A stretch of DNA of 18,909 bases from Pseudomonadota bacterium (GTDB taxonomy: Bacteria > Pseudomonadota > Gammaproteobacteria > Burkholderiales > Thiobacillaceae), in the NCBI GenBank assembly GCA_021836225.1, contig JAKBJA010000074.1, positions 1 through 18,909 on the forward strand. Reading direction: 5' to 3'. The notes under the pieces are model-generated. The model did not search any database. It saw only the letters and a program-made list of their open reading frames with translations, and was not told the origin of the DNA. The number at the start of each line of letters is the position of its first letter. The stretch's first letter is position 1. Of the stretch, positions 6,413 through 13,972 are shown in pieces. The position numbers and the translations under genes were made by a program.

Positions 6413-8065
6413 TCAGTGCTGGGCGTTGTCTGCCGCAACCGGCTTGTCGCCGATTTCCTCTAGCACATCCAGGACGCTGACCGACGCATCCCGCTGCCCG
6501 AGCTTGGCCATCAGCCCGAAATCCAGAAGTTTCTGCGCCAGCCGCGGATTCGCCTCGCACACCCGCACGCGGATGTGGCGCTGCTGGAAGTGGCGCACCA
6601 CGTCGGCCAGCGCATGCATGGCGGTGGCATCGGCGAACGGCACCCGTCCCAGCCTCAAAATCACCACGCGCGCCTGGTCGTGCAAGCCTGCCAGGGTGCG
6701 CTCGAAGGTGGCGGCGGCGCCGAAGAACAGCGGGCCGTCGATCGAATAGATCTGCACCCCGGCGGGTACGCCCACCGGGCACAGCGCGGCCAGGCTGGCT
6801 TCGCTCTCGCCCTCGATGCGCACGGTTTCGCTCATGCGTTTCATGAACAGCAGCGCAGCCAGCAGCACGCCGACGTTGACGGCGATGACGAGATCGGCGA
6901 ACACCGTGAGCAGGAAGGTGATGAGCAGCAGCGCCTTGTCATTGACCGGGGCGTGGCGTAAGAGATCGGTGAAATGCCGCGCCTCGCTCATGTTCCACGC
7001 CACCACGAACAGGATCGCGGCCAGCGCGGCGAGCGGGATGTGCGCGGCCAGCGGCGCCAGCGCGACGATGACGGCAAGCAGGACCAGCGCGTGCACGATG
7101 CTGGCGAGCGGGCTGTCACCGCCGTTACGGATGTTGGTCGCGGTGCGGGCGATCGCGCCGGTGGCGGCAAAGCCGCCGAAAATCGGTGCGGCGATGTTGG
7201 CGATGCCCTGGCCGACCAGCTCCTGGTTGGGGTCGTGGCGGGTGCCGATCATGCCGTCGGCGACCACCGCGCACAACAGCGATTCGATCGCGCCCAGCAT
7301 GGCGATGGTGAAGGCGGGGCCGAGCAGTTCCAGCACGCGCGCGAACGTGACCTGCGGCAGGTGCAATTCGGGCAGGCCGGCGGGGATGCCACCGAAGGCG
7401 CTGCCAATGGTGGCGACGCCGTCGAACTGCCAGTATGCATGCGCCAGGGTGACGGCGAGCATGGCGATGAGCGGGCTGGGAATGCGCCGGGTGAGGCGCG
7501 GCGCAATGACCACAATGGCGAGCGCGCCGAGCGCGAGCAGCGTGGTCGGCGGATCCAGGCTTGGCATGGCCTCGATCAGTGCTATCAGCTTCTCATGGAA
7601 ATGCTGGCCGAGGGCGGCGGGTTGCAGCCCGAAGAAATCCTTCCATTGGCCGACGAAAATGATGACCGCAATGCCGGCGGTGAAGCCGGTGATGACCGGG
7701 GTGGGGATGAAGCGGATGATGCCGCCCAGCTTCACCAGCCCCATGCCCAGCAGGATCAGCCCGGCCATCAGGCTGGCGATCTGCAGACCGTCGATGCCAT
7801 ATTGCGCGGTGATGCCTGCGAGGATCACGATGAAGGCGCCGGTCGGCCCGCTGATCGATACGCGCGAGCTGCCGAACAGCGCGGCCAGCACGCCGGCGAC
7901 GATGCCGGTGTAGATGCCCTGTTCCGGGCGCGCGCCGCTGGCGATCGCGAACGCCATCGCCAGCGGCAGTGCCACCACGCCGACCACCAGGCCGGCGCCG
8001 ACGTTGCGCATCAGGTGGCGCCGGTGAAACAACCCGGCCCGCCAGGACTCCAGCGCGGCGATCAC
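6413..8065 (-). CDS. SulP-family anion transporter with STAS domain (candidate bicarbonate transporter)
   Basis: This 550-residue inner-membrane transporter is of the SulP/SLC26 family. The N-terminal part holds about ten to twelve hydrophobic helices, with family segments VGVVALPLAMAFAIASG, GIYTGIVAGVLAALFGSS, SGPTGAFIVILAG and NQELVGQGIANIAAPIFGG. The last ~110 residues form a STAS domain (VQIYSIDGPLFFGAA, then LRLGRVPFADATAMHAL). The GTG at 8065 is used as the start because GAGAGG lies just upstream; it follows the gamma-carbonic anhydrase stop by nine bases. SulP proteins carry sulfate, bicarbonate or other anions, and family alone cannot tell which. Coupling to a carbonic anhydrase and nearness to RuBisCO genes favour bicarbonate, as in cyanobacterial BicA (inference). 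Confidence 0.9.
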   Translation of the reverse strand: MIAALESWRAGLFHRRHLMRNVGAGLVVGVVALPLAMAFAIASGARPEQGIYTGIVAGVLAALFGSSRVSISGPTGAFIVILAGITAQYGIDGLQIASLMAGLILLGMGLVKLGGIIRFIPTPVITGFTAGIAVIIFVGQWKDFFGLQPAALGQHFHEKLIALIEAMPSLDPPTTLLALGALAIVVIAPRLTRRIPSPLIAMLAVTLAHAYWQFDGVATIGSAFGGIPAGLPELHLPQVTFARVLELLGPAFTIAMLGAIESLLCAVVADGMIGTRHDPNQELVGQGIANIAAPIFGGFAATGAIARTATNIRNGGDSPLASIVHALVLLAVIVALAPLAAHIPLAALAAILFVVAWNMSEARHFTDLLRHAPVNDKALLLITFLLTVFADLVIAVNVGVLLAALLFMKRMSETVRIEGESEASLAALCPVGVPAGVQIYSIDGPLFFGAAATFERTLAGLHDQARVVILRLGRVPFADATAMHALADVVRHFQQRHIRVRVCEANPRLAQKLLDFGLMAKLGQRDASVSVLDVLEEIGDKPVAADNAQH

Positions 8066-8074
8066 ATCAGCCTC

Positions 8075-8635
8075 TCAGAACTCGTTGCGGATGCGCTTGT
8101 AGCCCTTGACCAGCTCGTTGTTGGCCTGCGCTACGCTTTCGGAGAAGTCGGCCGCCTGCGGCGATACGGGCTCGATGCTCGCGAGGTCGGCATCGGAGTG
8201 GATGTTGGCAGTGGACGGTATGTAAAAGCCCGGCGGCACGGTGCAGCCTTCGACCACGGAGTTGTGGCGGACCACCGAACCTTCGCCCACGATGCAATTG
8301 AACAGCACCGAGTTGAAGCCGACGAACACGTTGTCCCCGACGGTGCAGGGGCCATGCACGATCGAGCGGTGCGCGATGGAGGTGCTGCGCCCGATGGTGA
8401 CGCCGCCGCCTGCCTTGCAGTGGATGACGACGCCGTCCTGGATATTGGAATTGGCGCCGATGACGATCGGCTCCATCTCGCCGTTCTCATCGACTTCATC
8501 GGCACGGATGACGGCGTAGGGGCCGATGAACACGTTTTCTTCCACGATGATCTTGCCGCACAGGATGGCAGTGGGGTCGACAAAGGCGCTGTCGTGAACC
8601 ACGGGCAGATGCCCGGTAGGATTCTTGCGAATCAT
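8075..8635 (-). CDS. Gamma-class carbonic anhydrase (Cam-like left-handed beta-helix)
   Basis: This 186-residue, left-handed parallel beta-helix protein interconverts CO2 and bicarbonate if active. The metal ligands of Methanosarcina Cam are conserved: H72 in QDGVVIH, and H89 and H94 in AHRSIVHGP. R44, D46 and Q66 match Cam Arg59, Asp61 and Gln75. The acidic loop that follows the first histidine in Cam (containing the Glu84 proton shuttle) is absent (HCKAGGG), while an acidic insertion DEVDENGEME lies just before it. A C-terminal helix completes the trimer-forming fold. The ATG at 8635 has GGAG seven bases upstream. The gene is translated nine bases ahead of the SulP transporter, implying a carbonic anhydrase-transporter pair. 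No signal peptide is seen, so it is cytoplasmic. Confidence 0.9.
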   Translation of the reverse strand: MIRKNPTGHLPVVHDSAFVDPTAILCGKIIVEENVFIGPYAVIRADEVDENGEMEPIVIGANSNIQDGVVIHCKAGGGVTIGRSTSIAHRSIVHGPCTVGDNVFVGFNSVLFNCIVGEGSVVRHNSVVEGCTVPPGFYIPSTANIHSDADLASIEPVSPQAADFSESVAQANNELVKGYKRIRNEF

Positions 8636-8653
8636 GTTTGAACTCCAGAATGC

Positions 8654-8693
8654 AAAAGGGCCGCCCGGGATTATCCCGCACAGCCCCTGTTTT
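8654..8693 (-). terminator. Terminator-like hairpin between the universal stress gene and the carbonic anhydrase gene
   Basis: CGGGA (8666-8670) and TCCCG (8674-8678) pair around a TTA loop, with an outer GGGC/GCCC pairing (8658-8661 with 8683-8686). On the minus strand the stem is followed by TTTT (8657-8654). It separates the transporter/USP genes from the carbonic anhydrase-SulP pair and may terminate or attenuate transcription between them. Confidence 0.55.
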
Positions 8694-8705
8694 GTGGAAT
8701 CGTCC

Positions 8706-9542
8706 TCAGGACTTGACGATCAGAACCGGGCAGGCGGCATGCCCGATGACCCGCTCGGCCACGCTGCCCAGCAGGATTTTTGTCAGCCCGGTGCGGCCGT
8801 GGCTGCCGACGACGATCAGGTCTGCGCCGCCTGATTCGGCAGCCTTCACGATGGCCTCGTCCGGGCGGCCTTCCTCCACCTGTCCGTCGGCCCGCAATCC
8901 CATGCCGGTGAGCCGTTCCACAGCGGTGGCCACTGCGTACTCGGCTTCCTTGTGGCTTTCGTCGTTGTGGCTGCTGGTGACGACGGAGACCACGCTGACC
9001 GGCAGGCCGGCCTGCGCGGCAAAGTGCCCCGCAAGCTCGGCGGCCGCTTCGCTATGGGGCGAACCGTCGGTCGCCAGCAGGATGCGCGTGTTCCACAAAT
9101 GCGCCGAGCGCGGCACGACCAGCACCGGGCAGGCGGCGCGCCCGATCACCTTGGTCGTGGTATCCCCCAACATCATGCGCGTCAGGTCGCTCTTGTCGCT
9201 TTCGGCGACCACGATGAGGTCGGCGCTCAGTTCGCCGGCGCCATTCACGATGCCTTCGGCGGGGTCCGAAGCTCGGCGGGTCGTGGCTTCTGCGCTCTCG
9301 CCCGCTTCGTCGATGAAGGATTTGAGCGCCTCTCTCGCGTGCGCTTCGGCCGCTTCCTGCAGGTTGGGTACCAGGGTGCTGTACTCCGGATTGTCGACTG
9401 CAATGGACAGGCCGATCAGGCGCGCGCCACGGGACCGGGCCAGGGCGATGCCGGTGCGGATGGCGCCGGCGCAATCGTCCGAGCCGTCGGTGGCGACCAG
9501 TACGCAGTTCGGCATTCCGCTTGTTGTGAGAGTCGTTGTCAT
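8706..9542 (-). CDS. Tandem-domain universal stress protein (UspA family)
   Basis: This 278-residue cytoplasmic protein has two consecutive UspA domains, beginning near residue 10 (NCVLVATDGSDD) and near residue 150 (RILLATDGSPHS). The second domain has an intact ATP-binding signature G-x2-G-x9-G-S (GSHGRTGLTKILLGS). The first has a degraded equivalent (AESDKSDLTRMMLGD), so probably only one half binds nucleotide. The ATG at 9542 is chosen because GGAG lies upstream at the right distance; an upstream TTG is less likely. It starts 17 bases after the TauE/SafE permease stop, so both are likely on one transcript. Usp proteins beside anion permeases often regulate or sense energy status, but the specific partner here is unknown. 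Confidence 0.92.
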   Translation of the reverse strand: MTTTLTTSGMPNCVLVATDGSDDCAGAIRTGIALARSRGARLIGLSIAVDNPEYSTLVPNLQEAAEAHAREALKSFIDEAGESAEATTRRASDPAEGIVNGAGELSADLIVVAESDKSDLTRMMLGDTTTKVIGRAACPVLVVPRSAHLWNTRILLATDGSPHSEAAAELAGHFAAQAGLPVSVVSVVTSSHNDESHKEAEYAVATAVERLTGMGLRADGQVEEGRPDEAIVKAAESGGADLIVVGSHGRTGLTKILLGSVAERVIGHAACPVLIVKS

Positions 9543-9559
9543 GGGATCTCCGCGCTCGT

Positions 9560-10663
9560 TCAATCAGCCGCCTCGCCACGTGTCAGCACGGCCTGTTTTT
9601 CCTTGTGTGCCTTCATTCCCTTGAACAGCGCGGACAGGACCGTGTAGGCACCCACGATCAGCGCCAGTGCCAGCACGCCGTCGCCGACCCACTTGAGGAT
9701 CCGCGTGGCGGATGCGGACAGGGGCTCGATCATGCCGAGATGTCCGAGGTAGCCGGGGATGTAGAAGAAGCGCGAGAACAGCACGGTCAGCATGATGACC
9801 GCCATGGTGAACTTGACCTGGTAGTCCTTCACGTAGGTGGTGCCGATGGCGCCAAGCTGGACGCCGAACAGCGATCCGAGCAGGATCAGCATGGCCAGAC
9901 GGATATCCACCGCGCCTTCCAGACCATAGAAAAGGGTTCCGCCCAGCCCCATGACGAAGGCGATGACGAGTTCCGTCGCGGTCGCCATGATGGCCGGCAG
10001 GCCCAGGAAATAGATCATGGCGGGCACGCCGATGAAGCCACCCACGGCGATGGCCGAAGCCAGGAAGCCGGTGGCAAAGCCGATCGGGATGAGGAACAGC
10101 ACCGAGATTTCGGCCTGTGCGCCCCTCGAATAAATCATCGTGCCCGGAATCTTCACCGACTGCACCCAGCGCGCCACCCGGGTGATGGGTGTCACCTCCT
10201 CGCCCTGTCCGGCGTCATCCAGCGCCTTCAGCTTGCGATAGTCCTTGAACACGAAGCCGCCGACGATGGCCAGCGTCATGACGAATACTCCCGATACATA
10301 GAGATCGGTGCCGACCGCACCGAAGCTGTGTTTGATGTAGGTCATCACGTGTTTGCCGAACAGCACCCCGGCTTCGGCAAACAGGCCCAGCACCAGACCC
10401 AGCTTCACATCCACTTGGCCGTACTTGTTGCGCTTGACCGCGCCGACCAGCGCCTTGGGGAATTTGTGGCATATGTTGGAGGCCACCGCGACGATGCCGG
10501 GTGCGCCCAGGGCCATCATCGCCGGCGTGAGGACAAACGCGCCGCCTGAACCGATAAAGCCCGAGACCATGCCGCCGATAAAGCCGACCAGAATCAGCAG
10601 GATCGCGATCGTCGGGGTGATGTCGATGAAGTTGATCAGTTCCATGCCGTGCCCCGTGTCCAT
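9560..10663 (-). CDS. TauE/SafE (TSUP) family anion permease
   Basis: This 367-residue polytopic inner-membrane protein is of the sulfite exporter TauE/SafE family. These proteins move sulfite, sulfoacetate, thiosulfate or other small organosulfur or organic anions. Two homologous halves are visible. The first half has LVGFIGGMVSGFIGSGGAF and the second GFATGFLASAIAVGGFIGV, the glycine-rich helix-turn motifs of the family. A hydrophilic cytoplasmic-type loop (DDAGQGEEVTPITRVAR) separates them, and the tail is basic. The ATG at 10663 has AGGA eight bases upstream and lies three bases after the stop of the small membrane protein; an in-frame ATG six codons later is possible. In a sulfur oxidiser, sulfite or sulfate export is the most likely role (inference). 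Confidence 0.9.
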   Translation of the reverse strand: MDTGHGMELINFIDITPTIAILLILVGFIGGMVSGFIGSGGAFVLTPAMMALGAPGIVAVASNICHKFPKALVGAVKRNKYGQVDVKLGLVLGLFAEAGVLFGKHVMTYIKHSFGAVGTDLYVSGVFVMTLAIVGGFVFKDYRKLKALDDAGQGEEVTPITRVARWVQSVKIPGTMIYSRGAQAEISVLFLIPIGFATGFLASAIAVGGFIGVPAMIYFLGLPAIMATATELVIAFVMGLGGTLFYGLEGAVDIRLAMLILLGSLFGVQLGAIGTTYVKDYQVKFTMAVIMLTVLFSRFFYIPGYLGHLGMIEPLSASATRILKWVGDGVLALALIVGAYTVLSALFKGMKAHKEKQAVLTRGEAAD

Positions 10664-10666
10664 GAC

Positions 10667-10993
10667 CTACTTCCTGGCCTTGAGGCCGACCACGTCCCAG
10701 AACAGGCCGGTGAAAATGCCGTGGGTGTAGGAGAGGGCAAAGGCCATGGCGATGGGCGCGAACACGTACCACCAGGTTCCTTCAATGAACGAACCTTTTT
10801 CTGCCGCGCATTGCTCGGGGGTGGTCTTGTGGTGGTACGCAGGGTCGCTGTCGTTGTGAACCAGGCAGGTGTCCAGCGTGGTGTGTGCCAGTCGCTCGAA
10901 AACTTCGGAGTACAGAAACAGGAATACATACAGCCCTGTGGTCACCACGCCCCACCCGAGTGCCCTGACCAAGGTGTTCTGATTCACTGCCAT
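10667..10993 (-). CDS. Small two-helix membrane protein paired with the TSUP permease
   Basis: I do not recognise this 108-residue protein. It has two hydrophobic helices, about 10-32 (LGWGVVTTGLYVFLFLYSEVF) split by a polar loop from about 73-102 (WWYVFAPIAMAFALSYTHG and following). The loop of about 40 residues carries two cysteines (C43, C62) and H46, H54 and H55, so it could hold a disulfide or a metal if periplasmic. The start at 10993 is chosen because GGGAG lies six bases upstream; an ATG six bases further upstream sits directly on that site. Its stop is three bases before the TSUP start, so the two are almost certainly co-translated. A role as an accessory subunit of the permease is an inference from this coupling. 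Confidence 0.75.
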   Translation of the reverse strand: MAVNQNTLVRALGWGVVTTGLYVFLFLYSEVFERLAHTTLDTCLVHNDSDPAYHHKTTPEQCAAEKGSFIEGTWWYVFAPIAMAFALSYTHGIFTGLFWDVVGLKARK

Positions 10994-11087
10994 TTCCATC
11001 TCCCAAAAAAGGATTGAAAAAGCGCGTTTCCCTATGCGACTAGGACGGTTACATCTCCTGCATTACTCAAGGCATTGCCAATGTGCT

Positions 11088-12890
11088 TCACGAAGTGCGC
11101 GCTTCACCGCTGGGCAGGCGCTCTTGGCAGACAGCGAAGGCGCGAGTCGAACACTTGCGGCAAACCTCGTTGTCGAGCCTCTGGTAAATGACTTCTGCCG
11201 GGCGCGACCTGGCAGGGAACAGGTTTTCCTCGCCGATTTCATCCATGAAGCCACCGCGGCGCAGGGTTTCGGCGACCTTGTCCTTCATGCGGTAGAAATA
11301 CAAACCTCCCCCCATTTTTCGCCGCTGACGTGCCACTTCGGCCAGGAATTCCGCCCCGGCAAGGTCGATGAAATTAATCCCGCTGGCCATCACGACCAGA
11401 TGCTTGCGATCGGGATCCTGCTCTTCAAGCTCCTGCATTTGCTGCTGCAGATGCGCCACGGCACCGAAGAAGATGGAACCATTCAGGCGGACCATCTTGA
11501 TCTGGGGACATTCCGGCCGTCCGTCGAGCGGCACGTAGTGAAAATTGTTGGGATCCGGGTCAGGCAACACGGATTCAAGTGTGGGGCGGGAAGTGCGATG
11601 CAGATAGAACGCCAGCGACAGCGCGATGCCAAAGAAGATGCCTTTTTCCAGATCGATCAGCGTGCCGATCAGCGTCACCCACAGGACGATGGTTTCCTGC
11701 CGGCTGATTTTGGGCAGCAGACCGATGTGGTGGAAGTCGATCAGGCCCCAGGCCACCAGAAACAGAATCCCGGCCATCGCTGCGTTGGGCAGATAGGCGG
11801 CCAATGGCGCCACCATCAGCAGTATGACCACCAGGAAGAGGGAGGCAAACACGGCAGCCAGGGGGGTCCGTGCGCCCGCCGCGTAGTTGACGCCGCTGCG
11901 GTTGAACGATCCGCTGGACGCGTAGCTGGAGAAGAAGCTGCCGACCACGTTGGACAAACCCTGGCCGACGAATTCCTGATTGCCGTCGATGTGCTGGCCG
12001 GACTTGGTGGCGATGGCGCGCGAGATGGAGACCGCTTCAGTCAGCGCCAGCATGGTGATGATGAGCGATGGGAACAGCATCTGGTGCAGCGCGGCAAACG
12101 AAAAGTCCGGCGCCGACAGCGGCGGCAGGCCAGATGGCAGCGCGCCAACGGTTTTGATGTGGGTGACATCAACGCCGTATTGCCCGTTCAGAAACAGCGC
12201 CAAAAAGCTGCCCACAAGCATGGCGGCAATCATGTAGGGAAATTTGGGGAAGAAACGTTTGACCAGAATTCCCGAAGCCAGCGTGGTGACAGCCACTGCA
12301 GTGACGAAGGGGTCGATGTTGCTGATCTGTTGGGCGAACAGGGACAGGGTTTCGAAGAAGGGGGTGCCGCGCGGAATGTCCAGGCCAAAGAAGTTCTTGA
12401 TCTGGCTGCCCGCGATGAGCATGGCCGCGCCCGCGGTAAAGCCGATCACGACGGTATGGGAAATGAAGTTGACCAGTACGCCCATGCGCGCCAGACCCAG
12501 GATCAGCTGGAACACCCCGGTCAAAAACGTCAGGGTCAGCACCATGCTGATGAATTCCGGCGAACCAGGCTGGGCAAACGGGCTGACCGAGGCAAAAACG
12601 GCGATGGAAATCGCCGTGGTGGGGCCGGATACCAGATGCCAGGACGAACCGAACAGGGCGGCCACGATGGCTGGGGCCATGGCAGCGTACAGGCCATACT
12701 CCGGGGGCAAGCCGGCGATGGTTGCGAAGGCCACCCCCTGGGGCAGCACGATGAGCGCCCCGGTGAGCCCCGCCATGACGTCGGCGCGATTGGTGGTGCC
12801 GTTGACCGAAGGCCACCAACGCAGAAAAGGGAGCAATTTGTAAACCCAGAGTGGGCAGACCTGTGCGAATTTGGAGAGCGTTTTTTGCAT
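11088..12890 (-). CDS. SulP-family anion transporter with STAS domain and cysteine-cluster tail
   Basis: This is a 600-residue SulP/SLC26 inner-membrane transporter. Family segments include GALIVLPQGVAFATIAGLPP, EYGLYAAMAPAIVAALFGSS, SGPTTAISIAVFA, GNQEFVGQGLSNVVGSFFSS and the late helix AMAGILFLVAWGLIDF. A STAS domain follows (MVRLNGSIFFGAVAHL, then NFIDLAGAEFLAEVA). The last 25 residues add a cysteine motif, C577-x2-C580-x7-C588 (CRKCSTRAFAVCQ), which is not part of the transporter core. The ATG at 12890 lacks an obvious ribosome binding site; a TAAAAT lies 9-14 bases upstream. It precedes the small membrane protein and TSUP gene by 94 bases. The substrate is probably sulfate or bicarbonate. 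It is only distantly similar to the SulP at 6413-8065, so the two are not a recent duplication. Confidence 0.92.
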   Translation of the reverse strand: MQKTLSKFAQVCPLWVYKLLPFLRWWPSVNGTTNRADVMAGLTGALIVLPQGVAFATIAGLPPEYGLYAAMAPAIVAALFGSSWHLVSGPTTAISIAVFASVSPFAQPGSPEFISMVLTLTFLTGVFQLILGLARMGVLVNFISHTVVIGFTAGAAMLIAGSQIKNFFGLDIPRGTPFFETLSLFAQQISNIDPFVTAVAVTTLASGILVKRFFPKFPYMIAAMLVGSFLALFLNGQYGVDVTHIKTVGALPSGLPPLSAPDFSFAALHQMLFPSLIITMLALTEAVSISRAIATKSGQHIDGNQEFVGQGLSNVVGSFFSSYASSGSFNRSGVNYAAGARTPLAAVFASLFLVVILLMVAPLAAYLPNAAMAGILFLVAWGLIDFHHIGLLPKISRQETIVLWVTLIGTLIDLEKGIFFGIALSLAFYLHRTSRPTLESVLPDPDPNNFHYVPLDGRPECPQIKMVRLNGSIFFGAVAHLQQQMQELEEQDPDRKHLVVMASGINFIDLAGAEFLAEVARQRRKMGGGLYFYRMKDKVAETLRRGGFMDEIGEENLFPARSRPAEVIYQRLDNEVCRKCSTRAFAVCQERLPSGEARTS

Positions 12891-12960
12891 GATGGGCGGA
12901 TTTTAATGCATTACCGCCGCATGGCCCAGTTCGCGCCCTGACCATCGAGGCAGGCTGCAG

Positions 12961-12979
12961 GTGTGTACATTCGACACAC
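12961..12979. promoter_or_regulatory. Inverted repeat upstream of the 600-residue SulP gene
   Basis: GTGTGT (12961-12966) and ACACAC (12974-12979) are exact inverted copies separated by seven bases, about 70 bases upstream of the SulP start on the minus strand. The spacing fits an operator for a dimeric regulator, but no regulator can be named. Nothing else convincing is seen in 12891-13040. Confidence 0.35.
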
Positions 12980-13040
12980 GCTGAATCGCCACGCAGGACT
13001 TGTGGGCGTGTGCTTGTCGTGTTGACGCCCGGGGGCTGCT

Positions 13041-13463
13041 TCAGCGTGGCTTGTCGTCCGGCCTGGCCCTGGCCTGCAACTCCAGAATGGTGGCGGGCGC
13101 CTCCGGCTTCTGGCGGTCGGCGAGTAGCAGCAGCGCCTGATGGAATTCACCGGGCAGGCGTTTCATGGTTTCAATCGCCTGCGGCAGGTAATGCACCACC
13201 TCGAACGGCACGGGCTCGTCGAGCGATTTGCGGACCTGCGGATGGAAATGCTGCCAGGCCAGTTCGACCCAGGCCTTGTTCTGGCTGTCGACAAAAATGA
13301 ATTCTTCGGCATCCAGCACCGCCATGTACTGCAAGCTGCGGATCGGCACGAACAGGCATTGGCCGGCGCGCGCCAGCAATGTGTGGGCGAGGTTGTAGGT
13401 GGCGGCGGGCAGAAAGGCGGGCAGCCGCGCGATTTCCTGTTCGCGATAAAAACGTTCTTCCAT
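13041..13463 (-). CDS. Conserved-looking hypothetical protein
   Basis: I do not recognise this 140-residue protein. It begins MEERFYREQEIARLPAFLP and contains an aromatic, mixed alpha/beta-looking centre (CLFVPIRSLQYMAVLDAEE, then FIFVDSQNKAWVELAWQHF). Its tail is Arg/Lys/Pro-rich. No membrane helix or signal peptide is clear, so it is probably cytoplasmic. Codon use is normal for the window. No good ribosome binding site precedes the ATG at 13463. It lies 150 bases upstream of, and on the same strand as, the SulP gene, and is divergent from the thioredoxin gene across a 137-base intergenic region. Confidence 0.7.
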   Translation of the reverse strand: MEERFYREQEIARLPAFLPAATYNLAHTLLARAGQCLFVPIRSLQYMAVLDAEEFIFVDSQNKAWVELAWQHFHPQVRKSLDEPVPFEVVHYLPQAIETMKRLPGEFHQALLLLADRQKPEAPATILELQARARPDDKPR

Positions 13464-13540
13464 GACACATAAATTTACGGTTGTTCACCTGCCAAGTTAA
13501 GCTTTTTTTACCGCATGCCCGTTCCGTTCAGCCAGCGCGA

Positions 13541-13555
13541 ACCGGAAAATCCGGT
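13541..13555. promoter_or_regulatory. Inverted repeat in the divergent region ahead of the thioredoxin gene
   Basis: ACCGGA (13541-13546) and TCCGGT (13550-13555) form a perfect 6-bp inverted repeat around AAA. It lies 45 bases upstream of the thioredoxin ATG in the region shared with the divergent hypothetical gene. It may be an operator for either gene; no binder is identifiable. Confidence 0.35.
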
Positions 13556-13600
13556 GGTTGAGGCAAAATAGGCGCGCACGGATTCCGAGTTGCAATCACC

Positions 13601-13972
13601 ATGACCCACACCCAAGCTGCCCATTCGCCGGACCTGATTTTCGACACCCACCTGGAGCACTTCGACCGCGACGTAATCGAAGCCTCGCACAGGCTGCCCA
13701 TCCTGGTCGACTTCTGGGCCGACTGGTGCCCGCCCTGCCGCGCGCTGACGCCGGTGCTGGAACGCGTGATCGCGCATCACGCCGGCAAGCTCCACATGGC
13801 CAAGGTCGAGGTCGACGAAGGCGCCAACATGAAGCTCGCCGGGCGCTATGGCCTGCGCGGTTTTCCCACCGTGCTGCTGTTCGTCAAGGGCGAGATCGTC
13901 GGGCGTTTTTCCAGCGCCAAGCCGGAACACTGGGTGCGCGAATTCATCGCCGAGCACACCGATATTGAATAA
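13601..13972 (+). CDS. Thioredoxin-like protein with a WCPPC active site
   Basis: This 123-residue thioredoxin-fold protein has the active site ADWCPPCRAL near residues 42-51 and the cis-proline segment GFPTVLLF near residue 87. The active site has Pro where classical thioredoxins have Gly (WCGPC), which changes the redox potential and is seen in some thioredoxin-like, periplasmic or specialised disulfide reductases. There is no signal peptide, so it should be cytoplasmic. It has the usual thioredoxin length plus a short N-terminal extension (MTHTQAAHSPDLIF). The PIN-domain gene overlaps its stop, suggesting translational coupling. Confidence 0.9.
   Translation: MTHTQAAHSPDLIFDTHLEHFDRDVIEASHRLPILVDFWADWCPPCRALTPVLERVIAHHAGKLHMAKVEVDEGANMKLAGRYGLRGFPTVLLFVKGEIVGRFSSAKPEHWVREFIAEHTDIE

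Noticed and set aside
6974..8641. 555-residue plus-strand frame opposite the SulP and carbonic anhydrase genes
   Set aside because: It is antisense to two well-supported genes and its product is Gly/Asp/Gln/His-rich without any domain.
6413..12890. The two SulP genes as a recent tandem duplication
   Set aside because: Their shared segments are family-level only, the lengths differ (550 and 600 residues) and only one has the Cys tail.
11034..12941. 635-residue plus-strand frame opposite the second SulP
   Set aside because: It is a shadow of the SulP reading frame; the product is biased to His/Gln/Arg/Gly and has no family features.
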